Notes: a model not told the origin generated them from the letters alone. A stretch of 64,000 bases of DNA from Bacillota bacterium (GCA_023419605.1 JAEZXR010000105.1:1-64000), one strand, 5' to 3'; shown: positions 1-9,337, counted from the stretch's first letter. Program-made: numbers and translations.

Positions 1-330
1 GGTCGGTCCAGTAGCACCGGTCGGTCCAGTAGCACCGGTCGGTCCAGTAGCACCGGTCGGTCCAGTAGCACCGGTCGGTCCAGTAGCACCGGGCGGGCCG
101 GTAGCACCGGTCGGGCCAGTAGCACCAGTCGGTCCGGTAGCACCAGTCGGTCCGGTAGCACCGGTCGGGCCAGTAGCACCGGTCGGTCCAGTAGCACCAG
201 TCGGGCCAGTAGCACCGGTTGGTCCGGTAGCACCAGTCGGTCCAGGAGCACCAGTCGGTCCAGGAGCACCAGTCGGTCCGGTAGCACCAGTCGGTCCAGG
301 AGCACCAGTCGGTCCAGTCGGTCCGATTGG
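1..330. repeat. 18-bp tandem repeat coding for Gly-X-Y
   Basis: A unit read on the plus strand as ggtcggtccagtagcacc is repeated about 18 times with mostly silent or T-to-A/P changes. It has no spacers and is in frame with the collagen-like gene, so it is a coding minisatellite likely to vary in copy number between strains. Confidence 0.95.
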
Positions 331-822
331 TCCGGTCGGCCCTGCCACACCTTCTTCAGCTATCAAGGATACGTCATCAACAAGCACAGGAGCAGTACCT
401 GCCTCAGGTAGCTTGCCAATTAGCAAAATAGCCTGAGTTGCTCCTGCAGGTACCGGTTCGGTAACTCGGTAGACCTCCAGCCAATCATTTTCAGTAACAT
501 CGGGAAGACGATTGGTTGGGATGGTTATATCAAGTCCCGCTCCAAGGAAGTTAAACGCTGCATCATAGTAGCCAAGAATGACGAATGTCTGTGGGCTGGG
601 TGCCGGACCTATTCTGGACAGAGACGCAAGAAACTCAAGCCTTTGTCCCGGGCTTACAGGGACTACTTGGAATATAAATGCGTCCACTTCTCCGCCTGCC
701 AGCAGTGCAGAGAAAAAGCCCGAATGACTAAATTGACTTGTTATTGTTGCGTTGAATGGAGTCCATGGAGGAAAAGTTCCGGTCTCAAAGCTGCCATTAA
801 CAACTAATTCATTAAAAGACAT
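1..822 (-). CDS. Collagen-like surface/exosporium protein, NTTRR-F1-type N-terminus (3' end cut by window edge)
   Basis: Read on the minus strand from ATG at 822 with a strong ribosome site (aagggggtg) 8 nt upstream. The first ~155 residues form a globular beta-rich domain starting MSFNELVVNGSFETG and containing an SHSG motif. This matches, from memory, the NTTRR-F1 domain that precedes collagen-like repeats in Bacillus and Clostridia spore-surface proteins. From about base 346 to the window edge the frame is pure Gly-X-Y (GATGPT, GAPGPT, GPIGPT), over 110 residues, and continues off the left edge. Such proteins are trimeric exosporium or surface filaments whose Thr residues are often glycosylated, which fits the sugar cluster next door. 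A CATATAATA box lies upstream (minus strand, near 890) and resembles the sigma-E/sigma-K -10, but no clear -35 was found. No export signal is visible. Confidence 0.85.
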   Translation of the reverse strand, partial: MSFNELVVNGSFETGTFPPWTPFNATITSQFSHSGFFSALLAGGEVDAFIFQVVPVSPGQRLEFLASLSRIGPAPSPQTFVILGYYDAAFNFLGAGLDITIPTNRLPDVTENDWLEVYRVTEPVPAGATQAILLIGKLPEAGTAPVLVDDVSLIAEEGVAGPTGPIGPTGPTGAPGPTGATGPTGAPGPTGAPGPTGATGPTGATGPTGATGPTGATGPTGATGPTGATGPTGATGPTGATGPPGATGPTGATGPTGATGPTGATGPTGATGPT

Positions 823-1101
823 TTTTTTTCACCCCCTTACACTTATAATGTTATAGCATTCAGTTGCAAATTTGCAAAGCATGCTATATGAGTATTATAT
901 GCCTTGCTCCATAATTTGCTACAAAAATATTATGTAAACTAATAAAAAAATAATAAATTTTTTTGACGATTATTAATAGGCACAGGACAAACCGTATTAG
1001 GAATATATTAAGGAAAAGTGAAATTTTCTGTTTACCTGTACATTACGCCGATAGACATCGAAGTTAAGTTTTTAAACCAAATAGTTTGAAAAGAGCAGGA
1101 T

Positions 1102-3198
1102 GTGAATAAGATGCAAGAAAATAACGCAACTAAAGCTGGGGAGAATCTTTTAGAAGGTTATGATAAAAATAGTAATAGCTCTAATGAAATAATAGAAAAA
1201 GAATCCGGTCTGCACGACATACATGACATAAAAGATGTAGCTGTAATTGAAAATGATACGATTGAAGAAAAGAGAAGGAAGATAGTCTTTTTCGTTAAGC
1301 AAGGTGTAGAATCCTTCTTAGAGGATATTATACATGAATTGTCAAAAGAATATGCAATTAAAAAAATAACAGTTAGGACAAATGAAGATTTGAAGCATAT
1401 AGATACGTGGATGGAGTGGGCGGATATTTGTTGGTTTGAATGGTGCGATGGGCTTATTATATATGGAAGCAAGCTGGCAGCAGCAAAGGAAAAGAAAATC
1501 GTATGCAGGCTGCATAGTTATGAGGCTTTTACAAACTATCCATCTCATGTTAATTGGAATACTGTAGATAAGCTGATCTTCGTAGCAGAACATTTGCAAA
1601 AACTTGTTATAGAAAACTTTAAAATTAATAAGGAAAAGACAATCATAATACCTGGGGGCGTAAACATTAGCAAATGGGGCTTTAAGCAAAGAAGCCCTGG
1701 TTTTAATGTCGCTTATGTAGGATATATCAACTATAAAAAGGGGCCGTCGCTTCTTTTGCACACGTTTAAAGCCATATACGATAGAGATAACAGATATAAG
1801 TTCTATATTGCAGGACAATATCAAGATCCCAGGTATCATTTATATTTTCAACAGATGATCAAGGAATTTGGACTTGAGAATAATTTTTTCTTTGAAGGAT
1901 GGCAAGGTGATCTGGATAAATGGCTGGAAGACAAAGATTATATAGTATGTACCAGTATCCTGGAATCACAAAATATGAGTGTAATGCAGGCGATCGCAAA
2001 AGGAATAAAACCCATTGTTCATAATTTTGCTGGGGCAAGGGGAATTTATCCGTCAAAATACTTATGGAATACAATAGACGAAGCTGTCAAAATGATAACG
2101 GAAGAGAGTTATGACTCCAATGAATACAGGGAATTCATTGAAGAAAACTATTCATTGGAAAAGCAACTGAAAACAATAAATGCCATGATGGATGAATTGA
2201 TAATTAAGGATAAGAAGGTGAATGAATTCAGCTATAAGGACTATTGGAATCAAAGACTTAATTCCAGATTTAATATTGAAGGAGTAGGCTATATCGGACT
2301 GGGAGAAATTTATAACAGATTTCTATACAGAAGTAGAATCGATCTGCTAGAAGGCGTGACAAATAAAGCGTTTGATAATATAAGTGATAAAAGGGTTTTG
2401 GAATTAGGTCCGGGAATAGGGATTTTTACTGAGTATTTTCATAATAAAGGTGTTAAGGACTATAGTGCTATAGATATCGTTGAAAAATCTATAAGTGAAT
2501 TAAGCAGTAAATATGAAGACTATCATTTTAAACAAGGAGATATATCTGATAGCTATAATTATGAAGGAAAATATGACTTGATTTTTGCTGCAGATGTATT
2601 GCTCCATATTACGAATGAGGATAATTATAAAAAAACAATAATGAATATATCGGATCATTTGGAAGATGACGGAATGTGCATATTACTTGATCCGGTAAGC
2701 GTCATTAATACAAAAAGCAGATCGCCTCACGTTGTAATACGTGATAAGGAATATGTAAAGGAAATTCTGGAAGGTAATGAGTTAGAATTGGTTGAGATGC
2801 TTCCTGTTGCATATTTTATGAATAATCCATTTGATAAAGACGTGATTGGCGGAAAGGGAAACTTTGCTCTTGAAGCTTTTAATTTAATTAGCCATGTATA
2901 TTCAAACAATTCAATTAGCAAGGATGAAAAGCAATTCATTGGCGAGTATCTATTATATAGGGACAAACAATTACTGTACCAACATAATTTGGGTCTGTCA
3001 GAAAAATTACTAATTATACAAAAAAAGGGAAAAAGGCAAAATGTCGAGTTTGGCTTGAGAAATATAGTGGATATGGATCAAATTAGTGAAAAAATTAAAG
3101 CAATAAATGAAAACTTAAATCAAAGTAATATGGAACACCAGGATCTGCTTAATAAAATCATTGAACTTCTAAATCATTTAGAAGAAGATATACCATGA
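1102..3198 (+). CDS. Glycosyltransferase (GT4-type) fused to a SAM-dependent methyltransferase
   Basis: A 698-residue fusion. Residues ~60-360 form a GT-B glycosyltransferase of the GT4 type, with PGGVN near residue 185, a GYINYKKG phosphate-loop region near 210 and an E-x7-E-like element (SILESQNMSVMQA) near 290 that would bind the nucleotide sugar. Residues ~380-560 are a class I methyltransferase with motif I LELGPGIG near 433 and an FAADVLLHI motif IV. The last ~45 residues are predicted coiled coil. Start choice: GTG at 1102 or ATG at 1111; both have weak ribosome sites. It sits between the collagen-like gene (divergent) and sugar-nucleotide genes, so it probably adds and methylates a sugar on the collagen-like protein. 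That substrate is inferred from context only. Confidence 0.8.
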   Translation: MNKMQENNATKAGENLLEGYDKNSNSSNEIIEKESGLHDIHDIKDVAVIENDTIEEKRRKIVFFVKQGVESFLEDIIHELSKEYAIKKITVRTNEDLKHIDTWMEWADICWFEWCDGLIIYGSKLAAAKEKKIVCRLHSYEAFTNYPSHVNWNTVDKLIFVAEHLQKLVIENFKINKEKTIIIPGGVNISKWGFKQRSPGFNVAYVGYINYKKGPSLLLHTFKAIYDRDNRYKFYIAGQYQDPRYHLYFQQMIKEFGLENNFFFEGWQGDLDKWLEDKDYIVCTSILESQNMSVMQAIAKGIKPIVHNFAGARGIYPSKYLWNTIDEAVKMITEESYDSNEYREFIEENYSLEKQLKTINAMMDELIIKDKKVNEFSYKDYWNQRLNSRFNIEGVGYIGLGEIYNRFLYRSRIDLLEGVTNKAFDNISDKRVLELGPGIGIFTEYFHNKGVKDYSAIDIVEKSISELSSKYEDYHFKQGDISDSYNYEGKYDLIFAADVLLHITNEDNYKKTIMNISDHLEDDGMCILLDPVSVINTKSRSPHVVIRDKEYVKEILEGNELELVEMLPVAYFMNNPFDKDVIGGKGNFALEAFNLISHVYSNNSISKDEKQFIGEYLLYRDKQLLYQHNLGLSEKLLIIQKKGKRQNVEFGLRNIVDMDQISEKIKAINENLNQSNMEHQDLLNKIIELLNHLEEDIP

Positions 3199-3265
3199 TT
3201 CTGTGCATGAAAAATGAGCACACATATATCCTTGATTTAGAGGGTATGGAAATCAATGTTCTATA

Positions 3266-3362
3266 GATAACAAGCTTTAAACCTTACTAAATCGGAGCCG
3301 AAAAACTGCCGGCAGTTGGGATGATTTTCGGCGGAGTAAATTCAACTTTAAAGTTTGTTATC
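3266..3362 (+). other. Structured intergenic element, copy 1 (candidate RNA)
   Basis: A 97-nt element. The outer stem is 3266-3281 with 3347-3362 (16 bp, one G-U). A second helix TTACT 3284-3288 pairs with AGTAA 3335-3339. The inner stem is GCCGAAAA 3297-3304 with TTTTCGGC 3325-3332, closing a 20-nt loop. The strand after the inner stem is GGAGTAAATTCA. Copy 2 at 20473-20570 keeps the architecture and these single-stranded bases but changes both long stems in a compensatory way. It ends 27 nt before the aminotransferase gene. I could not match it to a known riboswitch family. Confidence 0.7.
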
Positions 3363-3389
3363 CACAAAAAAGAGTAAAGGGGTTATTCA

Positions 3390-4577
3390 ATGATACCGTT
3401 AATTGATCTGAAAGCACAATACGCAGAGATAAAAAATGAAATTAACCAGGCAGTGCTTGATGTTCTCGAAAGCTCACAGTACATCATGGGGCAAAGAGTA
3501 AAAGAATTGGAGAAAACTATAGCTGAGTATACGGGAACGAAGCATGCAATATCATGTGCAAATGGAACCGACGCTCTTGTTCTCTCCCTCCATGCATGTG
3601 GAGTTGGAGAAGGAGATGAGGTTATAACTACTCCCTTTACATTCTTTGCCACTGCGGAAGCTATTTCCAGGGTTGGGGCCAAACCCGTATTTGTAGATGT
3701 AAATACTGAAACATATAATATAAACACCGACTTAATAGAAGAGAAAATATCAAGTAAGACAAAAGCAATCCTGCCAGTTCATATATTCGGCCAGCCTGTA
3801 GATATGGATAGAATAAATGAAATAGCTGACAAATTTAATTTATACGTAATTGAAGATGCATGCCAGGCAATTGGAGCAGAGTATAAAGGCAGGAAGATCG
3901 GTTCCTTAGGCGATGTCGCCTGTTTTTCATTTTTTCCTACAAAAAACCTCGGGGCCTGCGGTGATGGCGGTATTATTACTACCAGTGATGATAGTCTGGC
4001 AACAGTGATAAGAGCACTCAGAGTTCACGGGAGCGGTAATGCAGGTCAGCAGGCTTATAACATTCTTCAGGGTGAAAATGAATGTGACTTTGAAGGTGTA
4101 TCCGCGGATAGTACAGTATATGATCGGACAAAGTATTATAATTACTTTATTGCGTACAATTCGAGGTTGGATGAAATTCAAGCTGCTATTCTTTTGATTA
4201 AGATGAAGTATATTGGCAAATGGAATGAAAAAAGGCGAGAAATAGCGGATTATTATTCACGCAGACTTCAACATGCCAATCTTGTGGTGCCAAAAATAAT
4301 CAAAGAGGCTAAAAGCGTGTACCATATGTATGTACTTCAATCAGAAAATCGAGAAAAATTGACGCAATACTTAAAACAAAAGGAAATATCAACCGGGGTT
4401 TACTATCCGATACCTTTACATCTACAGAAAGCTTATAAAAACCTTGGATATAGACCCGGAGATTTACCGGTTTCAGAGTACCTGGCCGACAGAACATTTG
4501 CAATCCCTGTGTATCCGGAACTAACCTGTAAACAGAAAAAGTACATTGTAGATACGATACTCCAGTACATGAGTTAG
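3390..4577 (+). CDS. DegT/DnrJ/EryC1/StrS sugar aminotransferase (WbpE-like)
   Basis: A 395-residue PLP-dependent aminotransferase of the DegT/EryC1 family. It starts MIPLIDLKAQYAEIK, has the HACGVGEGDEVITTPFTF cofactor region, and its Schiff-base lysine is in FFPTKNLG near residue 184. It would install an amino group on a keto sugar nucleotide. With the WbpD-type acetyltransferase 24 nt downstream and WbpA/WbpB-type genes at 10.7-13.2 kb, the likely substrate is UDP-3-keto-GlcNAcA, giving UDP-GlcNAc(3NH2)A. Residues ~210-240 (NAGQQAY to VYDRTKYY) form an insertion longer than usual. The ribosome site aaagggg lies 8 nt before ATG. The structured element 3266-3362 lies just upstream. Confidence 0.88.
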   Translation: MIPLIDLKAQYAEIKNEINQAVLDVLESSQYIMGQRVKELEKTIAEYTGTKHAISCANGTDALVLSLHACGVGEGDEVITTPFTFFATAEAISRVGAKPVFVDVNTETYNINTDLIEEKISSKTKAILPVHIFGQPVDMDRINEIADKFNLYVIEDACQAIGAEYKGRKIGSLGDVACFSFFPTKNLGACGDGGIITTSDDSLATVIRALRVHGSGNAGQQAYNILQGENECDFEGVSADSTVYDRTKYYNYFIAYNSRLDEIQAAILLIKMKYIGKWNEKRREIADYYSRRLQHANLVVPKIIKEAKSVYHMYVLQSENREKLTQYLKQKEISTGVYYPIPLHLQKAYKNLGYRPGDLPVSEYLADRTFAIPVYPELTCKQKKYIVDTILQYMS

Positions 4578-4601
4578 CTAAAGTAATAAGGAGGTACATC
4601 A

Positions 4602-5180
4602 ATGGGCAACTATTTTGTGCATGAGTCCAGCTATGTTGACGAACCTTGTGAGATAGGCGATAATACGAAAATCTGGCATTTTTCACATATAATGAGCGGC
4701 TGCAAAATCGGTGAAAACTGTAATATAGGACAAAATGTGGTGGTTTCGCCTAACGTAGAAATCGGGGATAATTGTAAGATACAAAATAATGTGTCTCTAT
4801 ATACGGGAGTTACCTGTGAGGAGGATGTTTTCCTGGGACCCTCCTGCGTTTTTACAAACGTAATAAATCCCCGGAGCCATATAAATCGTAGAGATGAATA
4901 TAAAAAAACGGTTATAAAAAAAGGTGCTTCCATTGGAGCCAATGCGACTATAGTATGTGGACATAACATAGGCAGGTATGCTTTTGTAGGTGCCGGGAGT
5001 GTGGTTACCAAAGATATACCCGATTTTGCCCTGGTTGTGGGCAACCCTGCCAGAATTTGCGGATGGGTATGTAAATGTGGAGAAAAGCTGGATTTTAGTG
5101 AAACCTCTATTACTACATGTAAAAAGTGTAATGAAAAGTATACAAAAAAAATCAATGCTGTTCAAAACATCATTGATTAG
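4602..5180 (+). CDS. Hexapeptide-repeat sugar N-acetyltransferase (WbpD-like) with C-terminal Cys cluster
   Basis: A 192-residue left-handed beta-helix acyltransferase. Hexapeptide repeats run through residues ~10-150 (IGDNTKI, IGENCNIGQN, IGDNCKIQNN), with GANATIVCGHNIGRYAFVGAGSVV typical of the WbpD/WlbB group, which acetylates the 3-amino group of UDP-GlcNAc(3NH2)A. The C-terminus carries four cysteines (CKCG and CKKC) that could hold a zinc ion. It follows the aminotransferase by 24 nt with ribosome site aaggaggt. Its end overlaps the convergent reductase gene by 11 nt. Confidence 0.85.
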   Translation: MGNYFVHESSYVDEPCEIGDNTKIWHFSHIMSGCKIGENCNIGQNVVVSPNVEIGDNCKIQNNVSLYTGVTCEEDVFLGPSCVFTNVINPRSHINRRDEYKKTVIKKGASIGANATIVCGHNIGRYAFVGAGSVVTKDIPDFALVVGNPARICGWVCKCGEKLDFSETSITTCKKCNEKYTKKINAVQNIID

Positions 5181-6051
5181 AACGATTTACAGTATAATGG
5201 GGATAAAAGGATGGATGGCTTATGATCCATTCTTTCATCTCCGGTATCATAAATTTATAATCCGGTACTTCATAATCAAAATCACGGCGAGTATTAATCA
5301 AACTTTTATCACAAAGGGCATTATAATACTTATCGATATGAACCTCATTTCTATTGAAAACGTCCTTAAAGAGTAAAAGTAACTCATATTTATTTATACT
5401 TTTTCCGGAGACTAAATGATATATTCCGGCTAAATCCTCTATGATGGCTCTTTCTATCGCTTTTGCCAGCTCAATTGTGGTAATCCCGGTCCAAATTGAA
5501 TTTACATAGCCGTTTATTGCTCCTTCGGATTTCATAAACCAGTTAAAAAGGCCGATCCCGTCATAATTCATATCAGGGCCGATGATAGAGGTTCGAATGG
5601 TTAAATTACGATCATTACAGATCTCACCGATAGCCTTTGTCCGGTCATAAAACGTATCTCCATCTTTGAAGGATGTTTCCGTATAAGAACCCGTTTTGCC
5701 TGAAAATACGCAATCTGTACTTAGATGAATAATTTTCGTCTGTGATCCTTTACATTTACCTTCCAAAAAATGTGGCAGGTAAGAGTTTAACAGGATTGCC
5801 TTATCTTTAAAGGCAGCCGCATATTGATTTAAAATACCGATACAATTTATAATAACATCAAAATTTTCCTTATCCAGAAATGCTTCAAGCCTGGATAAAT
5901 CAGTTACATCCATCAAACATGATTTTTCATTCAGCTTTTTCTTATGTGCAAGATTAAATACATCATAGGTTCCTTTTTCTTCGAAAAAGGTAGTTACGAC
6001 ATGCCCGGCCATTCCCATTGAACCTAATACCAATATTTTTTTCCTGCTCAC
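5170..6051 (-). CDS. RmlD-like sugar-nucleotide reductase (extended SDR), cupin-less
   Basis: A 293-residue extended short-chain dehydrogenase with a Rossmann motif (GSMGMAGHV) at residues ~10-20 and a catalytic YDRTK (Y-x3-K) near residue 137. It resembles dTDP-4-dehydrorhamnose reductase. Being next to a CapE/WbjB-type dehydratase and a 2-epimerase puts it in UDP-L-aminosugar synthesis. CapF/WbjC of the N-acetyl-L-fucosamine pathway is ~370 residues with a C-terminal cupin epimerase. That domain is absent here, so a WbvR-type simple C4 reduction (UDP-L-RhaNAc, then UDP-L-QuiNAc) is more likely; this is inference. The start is GTG at 6051, directly after the stop of the epimerase gene. Confidence 0.8.
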   Translation of the reverse strand: MSRKKILVLGSMGMAGHVVTTFFEEKGTYDVFNLAHKKKLNEKSCLMDVTDLSRLEAFLDKENFDVIINCIGILNQYAAAFKDKAILLNSYLPHFLEGKCKGSQTKIIHLSTDCVFSGKTGSYTETSFKDGDTFYDRTKAIGEICNDRNLTIRTSIIGPDMNYDGIGLFNWFMKSEGAINGYVNSIWTGITTIELAKAIERAIIEDLAGIYHLVSGKSINKYELLLLFKDVFNRNEVHIDKYYNALCDKSLINTRRDFDYEVPDYKFMIPEMKEWIISHPSFYPHYTVNRSNQ

Positions 6052-7185
6052 CTATAAATCCATCTCCCTCCATACCGTGCGCTTAACATAATCGGTATAA
6101 CTCATAATGACTCTTACAACCTTATCCGATATATTCAAAGCATTGTAATCCGGTACTGTATTTTTACCGGGAGCTTCACCGCCTTCATATCTTGTTACGA
6201 TATCAATCGACTGTAATACTCGATCTGCCTTGAGACCGGATAAAATAAGTACGCCCTCATCCATTCCCTCAGGTCTTTCATGTGCATTTCTGACAGTGAT
6301 CGCAGGGAAGGAGAGCAGTGAAGCCTCTTCCATAATGGTTCCACTATCGGATATTACGCAAAATGCGTTCATTTGGAGTTTTATATAATCAAAGAAACCT
6401 AACGGCTTTATCCATTCAATTTTGGGGTCTATGCGGGCCTTATCCAGCATCTGTACTTTCTTCATTGTTCTGGGATGCGTGGATACAATCATTCTTTTAT
6501 TGTATTTTTGGGCAACGGCGTTTAGGGTCTCAATAAAGTCCTTGAAATTCTTATCCGAATCAATATTTTCCTCTCGATGTGCGCTGACCGCAAAGTATTC
6601 ATTGGATTGTAAGTTCATCTTACATAATATTTCCGATTTATCGATATCATCTTTATAAAATTCAAGAACTTCCTTCATGGACGACCCAATTTTTATGATG
6701 GTTTCTCCTTTAATACCCTCTTGAATTAGATACCTTCTCGCATGCTCCGATATGGGCATATTGATATCGCTTAAATGATCAACTAATTTTCGGTTTATTT
6801 CTTCAGGCACCCTCTGGTCAAAGCAGCGGTTTCCTGCTTCCATATGAAAAATGGGTATCTTTCTGCGCTTTGCTGCAATAACAGACAAACAGCTATTCGT
6901 ATCGCCATAAATCAATACCGCATCGGGTTTCTCCGCTTCCATAACCGCATCCGCTTTAATCAGTACGTTTGCAATGGTTTCAACCGGTGTCCTGCCGGCA
7001 GAATTTAAGTAATACTGAGGCTTTCTTATTCTCATTTCCTCAAAAAATATCTCATTAAGTTCATAATCGAAGTTCTGCCCTGTATGAACAAGAATATGTT
7101 CCGTATATTTATCAAGCTTATCAATAACTCTGCTTAGTTTAATAATTTCAGGCCGCGTACCCACAATGGTCATTACTTTCAACAT
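6052..7185 (-). CDS. UDP-N-acetylglucosamine 2-epimerase family (WecB/WbjD/WbvD type)
   Basis: A 377-residue non-hydrolysing UDP-HexNAc 2-epimerase. It starts with VGTRPEIIKLSRVI and has the HTGQNFD, HMEAGNRCFDQRVPEEINR and SDSGTIMEEA signatures of the family. In an operon with a 4,6-dehydratase and an RmlD-like reductase, it would make the last C2 inversion giving UDP-L-QuiNAc or UDP-L-FucNAc. It could instead act as WbpI on UDP-GlcNAc(3NAc)A, whose pathway genes flank this operon. ATG at 7185 has ribosome site aaaggag. Confidence 0.88.
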   Translation of the reverse strand: MLKVMTIVGTRPEIIKLSRVIDKLDKYTEHILVHTGQNFDYELNEIFFEEMRIRKPQYYLNSAGRTPVETIANVLIKADAVMEAEKPDAVLIYGDTNSCLSVIAAKRRKIPIFHMEAGNRCFDQRVPEEINRKLVDHLSDINMPISEHARRYLIQEGIKGETIIKIGSSMKEVLEFYKDDIDKSEILCKMNLQSNEYFAVSAHREENIDSDKNFKDFIETLNAVAQKYNKRMIVSTHPRTMKKVQMLDKARIDPKIEWIKPLGFFDYIKLQMNAFCVISDSGTIMEEASLLSFPAITVRNAHERPEGMDEGVLILSGLKADRVLQSIDIVTRYEGGEAPGKNTVPDYNALNISDKVVRVIMSYTDYVKRTVWREMDL

Positions 7186-7187
7186 AG

Positions 7188-8210
7188 CTAAACTCCTTTA
7201 TATTGTCTTAATTCCTTTTGGATATAATCAAGACTCAGCAGCATATTTTTTAACTCATCATACGTTAACCTTCGGGTATTATGAGAATTATAATCACTTA
7301 AGTTGGACGCCATGCTTTTGCCGTATCGGATATATTTATCATAATTCAGGTCTCTATTATCCGCCGGTATTCTATAGTAATCTCCTAAATCCTCAGCGAT
7401 TGCCATTTCCTCTCTAGTTAATAATGTCTCATATAATTTTTCTCCATGACGGGTTCCTATAACCTTAATTTCATTATCAGCATTAAAAATATCCTTTAAG
7501 GCGGTGGCTAGTTCTAATATCGTTGTAGAAGGCGCTTTTTGAACGAATATATCCCCTTGCTTCGCATTAGAAAAAGCGAAAAGTACCAGATCAATTGCAT
7601 TTTCCAAAGACATCATAAACCGGGTCATATTTGGATCTGTCACTGTGATGGGGGAGCCTGCCGTTATTTGTTTAACAAATAATGGGATAACGGATCCTCT
7701 TGAAGCCATGACATTACCATATCTGGTTCCGGATAGAATCGTTTCATCGTCATATATATTTCTGGAAGCCGCTACCATTACCTTTTCCAATATGGCTTTT
7801 GTCATTCCCATTGCATTTATAGGGTAAACGGCCTTATCCGTACTTAATACAATAACTTTTTTCACCTTATTTTCAATTGCTGCGGTAAGAAGATTTTCGG
7901 TTCCTATAATATTAGTCTTGACTGCCTCCATGGGATAAAATTCGCAGGAAGGCACCTGTTTTAAGGCTGCAGCATGAAAAACGTAATCCACACCCTTTAA
8001 GTTCCTATACAAAGAGTGGTAGTCTCTAACATCTCCGATATAAAATTTAACCTTATCATTATTTAGTTCATGGCGCATGTCCTCTTGTTTTTTCTCATCT
8101 CTGCTAAAGATACGAATTTCCTTTATATCTGTATTAATAAATCGATTAAGGACAGCATTGCCAAATGAACCGGTTCCTCCGGTGATAAGCAAAGTTTTTC
8201 CGGTAAACAT
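7188..8210 (-). CDS. UDP-GlcNAc 4,6-dehydratase/5-epimerase (CapE/WbjB/WbvB type)
   Basis: A 340-residue SDR of the polysaccharide-biosynthesis (FlaA1/CapE) family. Nucleotide-binding TGGTGSFG is near residue 11 and STDKAVYPINAMGMTK lies near residue 130. The usual catalytic Tyr of Y-x3-K is Met (MGMTK), a mark of the CapE/WbjB/FnlA branch that makes 5-inverted L-sugars rather than the FlaA1/PglF branch. It converts UDP-GlcNAc to UDP-4-keto-6-deoxy-L-HexNAc. The ATG at 8210 is preferred over the in-frame codon at 8228 because aaaggggga lies just before it. It is third in a five-gene minus-strand operon. Confidence 0.87.
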   Translation of the reverse strand: MFTGKTLLITGGTGSFGNAVLNRFINTDIKEIRIFSRDEKKQEDMRHELNNDKVKFYIGDVRDYHSLYRNLKGVDYVFHAAALKQVPSCEFYPMEAVKTNIIGTENLLTAAIENKVKKVIVLSTDKAVYPINAMGMTKAILEKVMVAASRNIYDDETILSGTRYGNVMASRGSVIPLFVKQITAGSPITVTDPNMTRFMMSLENAIDLVLFAFSNAKQGDIFVQKAPSTTILELATALKDIFNADNEIKVIGTRHGEKLYETLLTREEMAIAEDLGDYYRIPADNRDLNYDKYIRYGKSMASNLSDYNSHNTRRLTYDELKNMLLSLDYIQKELRQYKGV

Positions 8211-8234
8211 ATAGTTCCCCCTTTTCACAGTCTC

Positions 8235-9311
8235 CTATATTGCGTAGCAAACTGTTTCATGCAAGCCATTGGAATAATGTCTTATATACATATTATAAGA
8301 AGCGGCCAGGTTATGGATAATCAGGGGCAGTTCCCATAAATCAGCAGCCTTATGATAAATCGATATAGCGAGTTTAGGATGATATGCTGCAATAGTGTTT
8401 TTCATTCCATAGAGGGCTTCTTCCTCAGCCCCTTCGATGTCCAATTTTATATAAGTTGGTTTATGTTTCCCTACAACTTCATCCAGTTTGACCAGTGAAA
8501 TCTTGTCCTTTCCAGTCTCAGAAATAAATGAACCGCTGTTACCTTGACTGTTAAATCCAATTTCTCCTGTTTTCGAGTATAGGCCTGCATTAAACAGTTT
8601 TAGACGCCGGCAATCAATGTGCCCGATACTTTCCGTTAACTTATTAAAGTTCTGTTTGTCGGGTTCAAAGCCGTAAATATACTGGAAGCTATTGTGGGTA
8701 GTGTCAATAAAATCAACGATGGTCTCTCCATTATAGACGCCTCCATCAACAAAGCATTCCTTATCGTTAAGGGTGAATATATCGGAAGGAAAATATTGTT
8801 TTTTACTTATAATGGTATCAAAGTATGAAAAATCCATGGTAATCCTATGTTTTAAAATATTGCTGAATACTAACCTGGAAAAGTCATCGGCGAATAGGCT
8901 ATATGCGTTGCCGATTTTATCCCGGTTTTCCTGAATCAAGGATACATTGTAATAATTCTTTTCACTCATCATTACCGGAAAATACTGAACATCCTTATAA
9001 CCTAGGCGTATAAGTTTATGATAAATATCCATAGGGTTCGGTATACATATAAGGATAATAAATCCTGCATTACAGTCAATATCCTCCAGAGCCGCAACTT
9101 TTATCCCATTAATACAAGTTCCCTGTTTAGCGCTGTCATCATCAACAAAATAGCATATTTTACATCCTTTACCCCTTAAAATGTTACTTGTGCCGTATCC
9201 TATGCCTCCGGCACCGTATAACACTATATTCCTTCCTTGTAAGGATGAAATGTAGTCAGTGTATAGATTCTCTTTTCCTTCTAAAATCATATTATAAACT
9301 TGTTCCAACAT
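8235..9311 (-). CDS. FkbM-family methyltransferase with N-terminal Rossmann-like domain
   Basis: A 358-residue protein. Residues ~25-110 (VLYGAGGIGYGTSNI) look like a small Rossmann or CoA-binding-like domain. Residues ~180-340 form an FkbM methyltransferase with motif I FVDGGVYNGETIVDF and the family signature YIKLDIEGAEEEALYG. FkbM proteins O-methylate sugars or polyketides. In this cluster it probably methylates the glycan. It lies second in the minus-strand operon, 24 nt before the dehydratase. Confidence 0.8.
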   Translation of the reverse strand: MLEQVYNMILEGKENLYTDYISSLQGRNIVLYGAGGIGYGTSNILRGKGCKICYFVDDDSAKQGTCINGIKVAALEDIDCNAGFIILICIPNPMDIYHKLIRLGYKDVQYFPVMMSEKNYYNVSLIQENRDKIGNAYSLFADDFSRLVFSNILKHRITMDFSYFDTIISKKQYFPSDIFTLNDKECFVDGGVYNGETIVDFIDTTHNSFQYIYGFEPDKQNFNKLTESIGHIDCRRLKLFNAGLYSKTGEIGFNSQGNSGSFISETGKDKISLVKLDEVVGKHKPTYIKLDIEGAEEEALYGMKNTIAAYHPKLAISIYHKAADLWELPLIIHNLAASYNMYIRHYSNGLHETVCYAI

Positions 9312-9337
9312 ATCTGATAATTCCTTTACAATTCAAT

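Noticed and set aside
1..330. Short regular repeats that look CRISPR-like
   Set aside because: The 18-bp units are contiguous with no spacers, keep one reading frame and encode Gly-X-Y, so they are a coding collagen repeat.
4990..5376. A 128-codon plus-strand frame bridging two convergent genes
   Set aside because: It is out of frame with the acetyltransferase and antisense to the reductase; its protein text has no family character.
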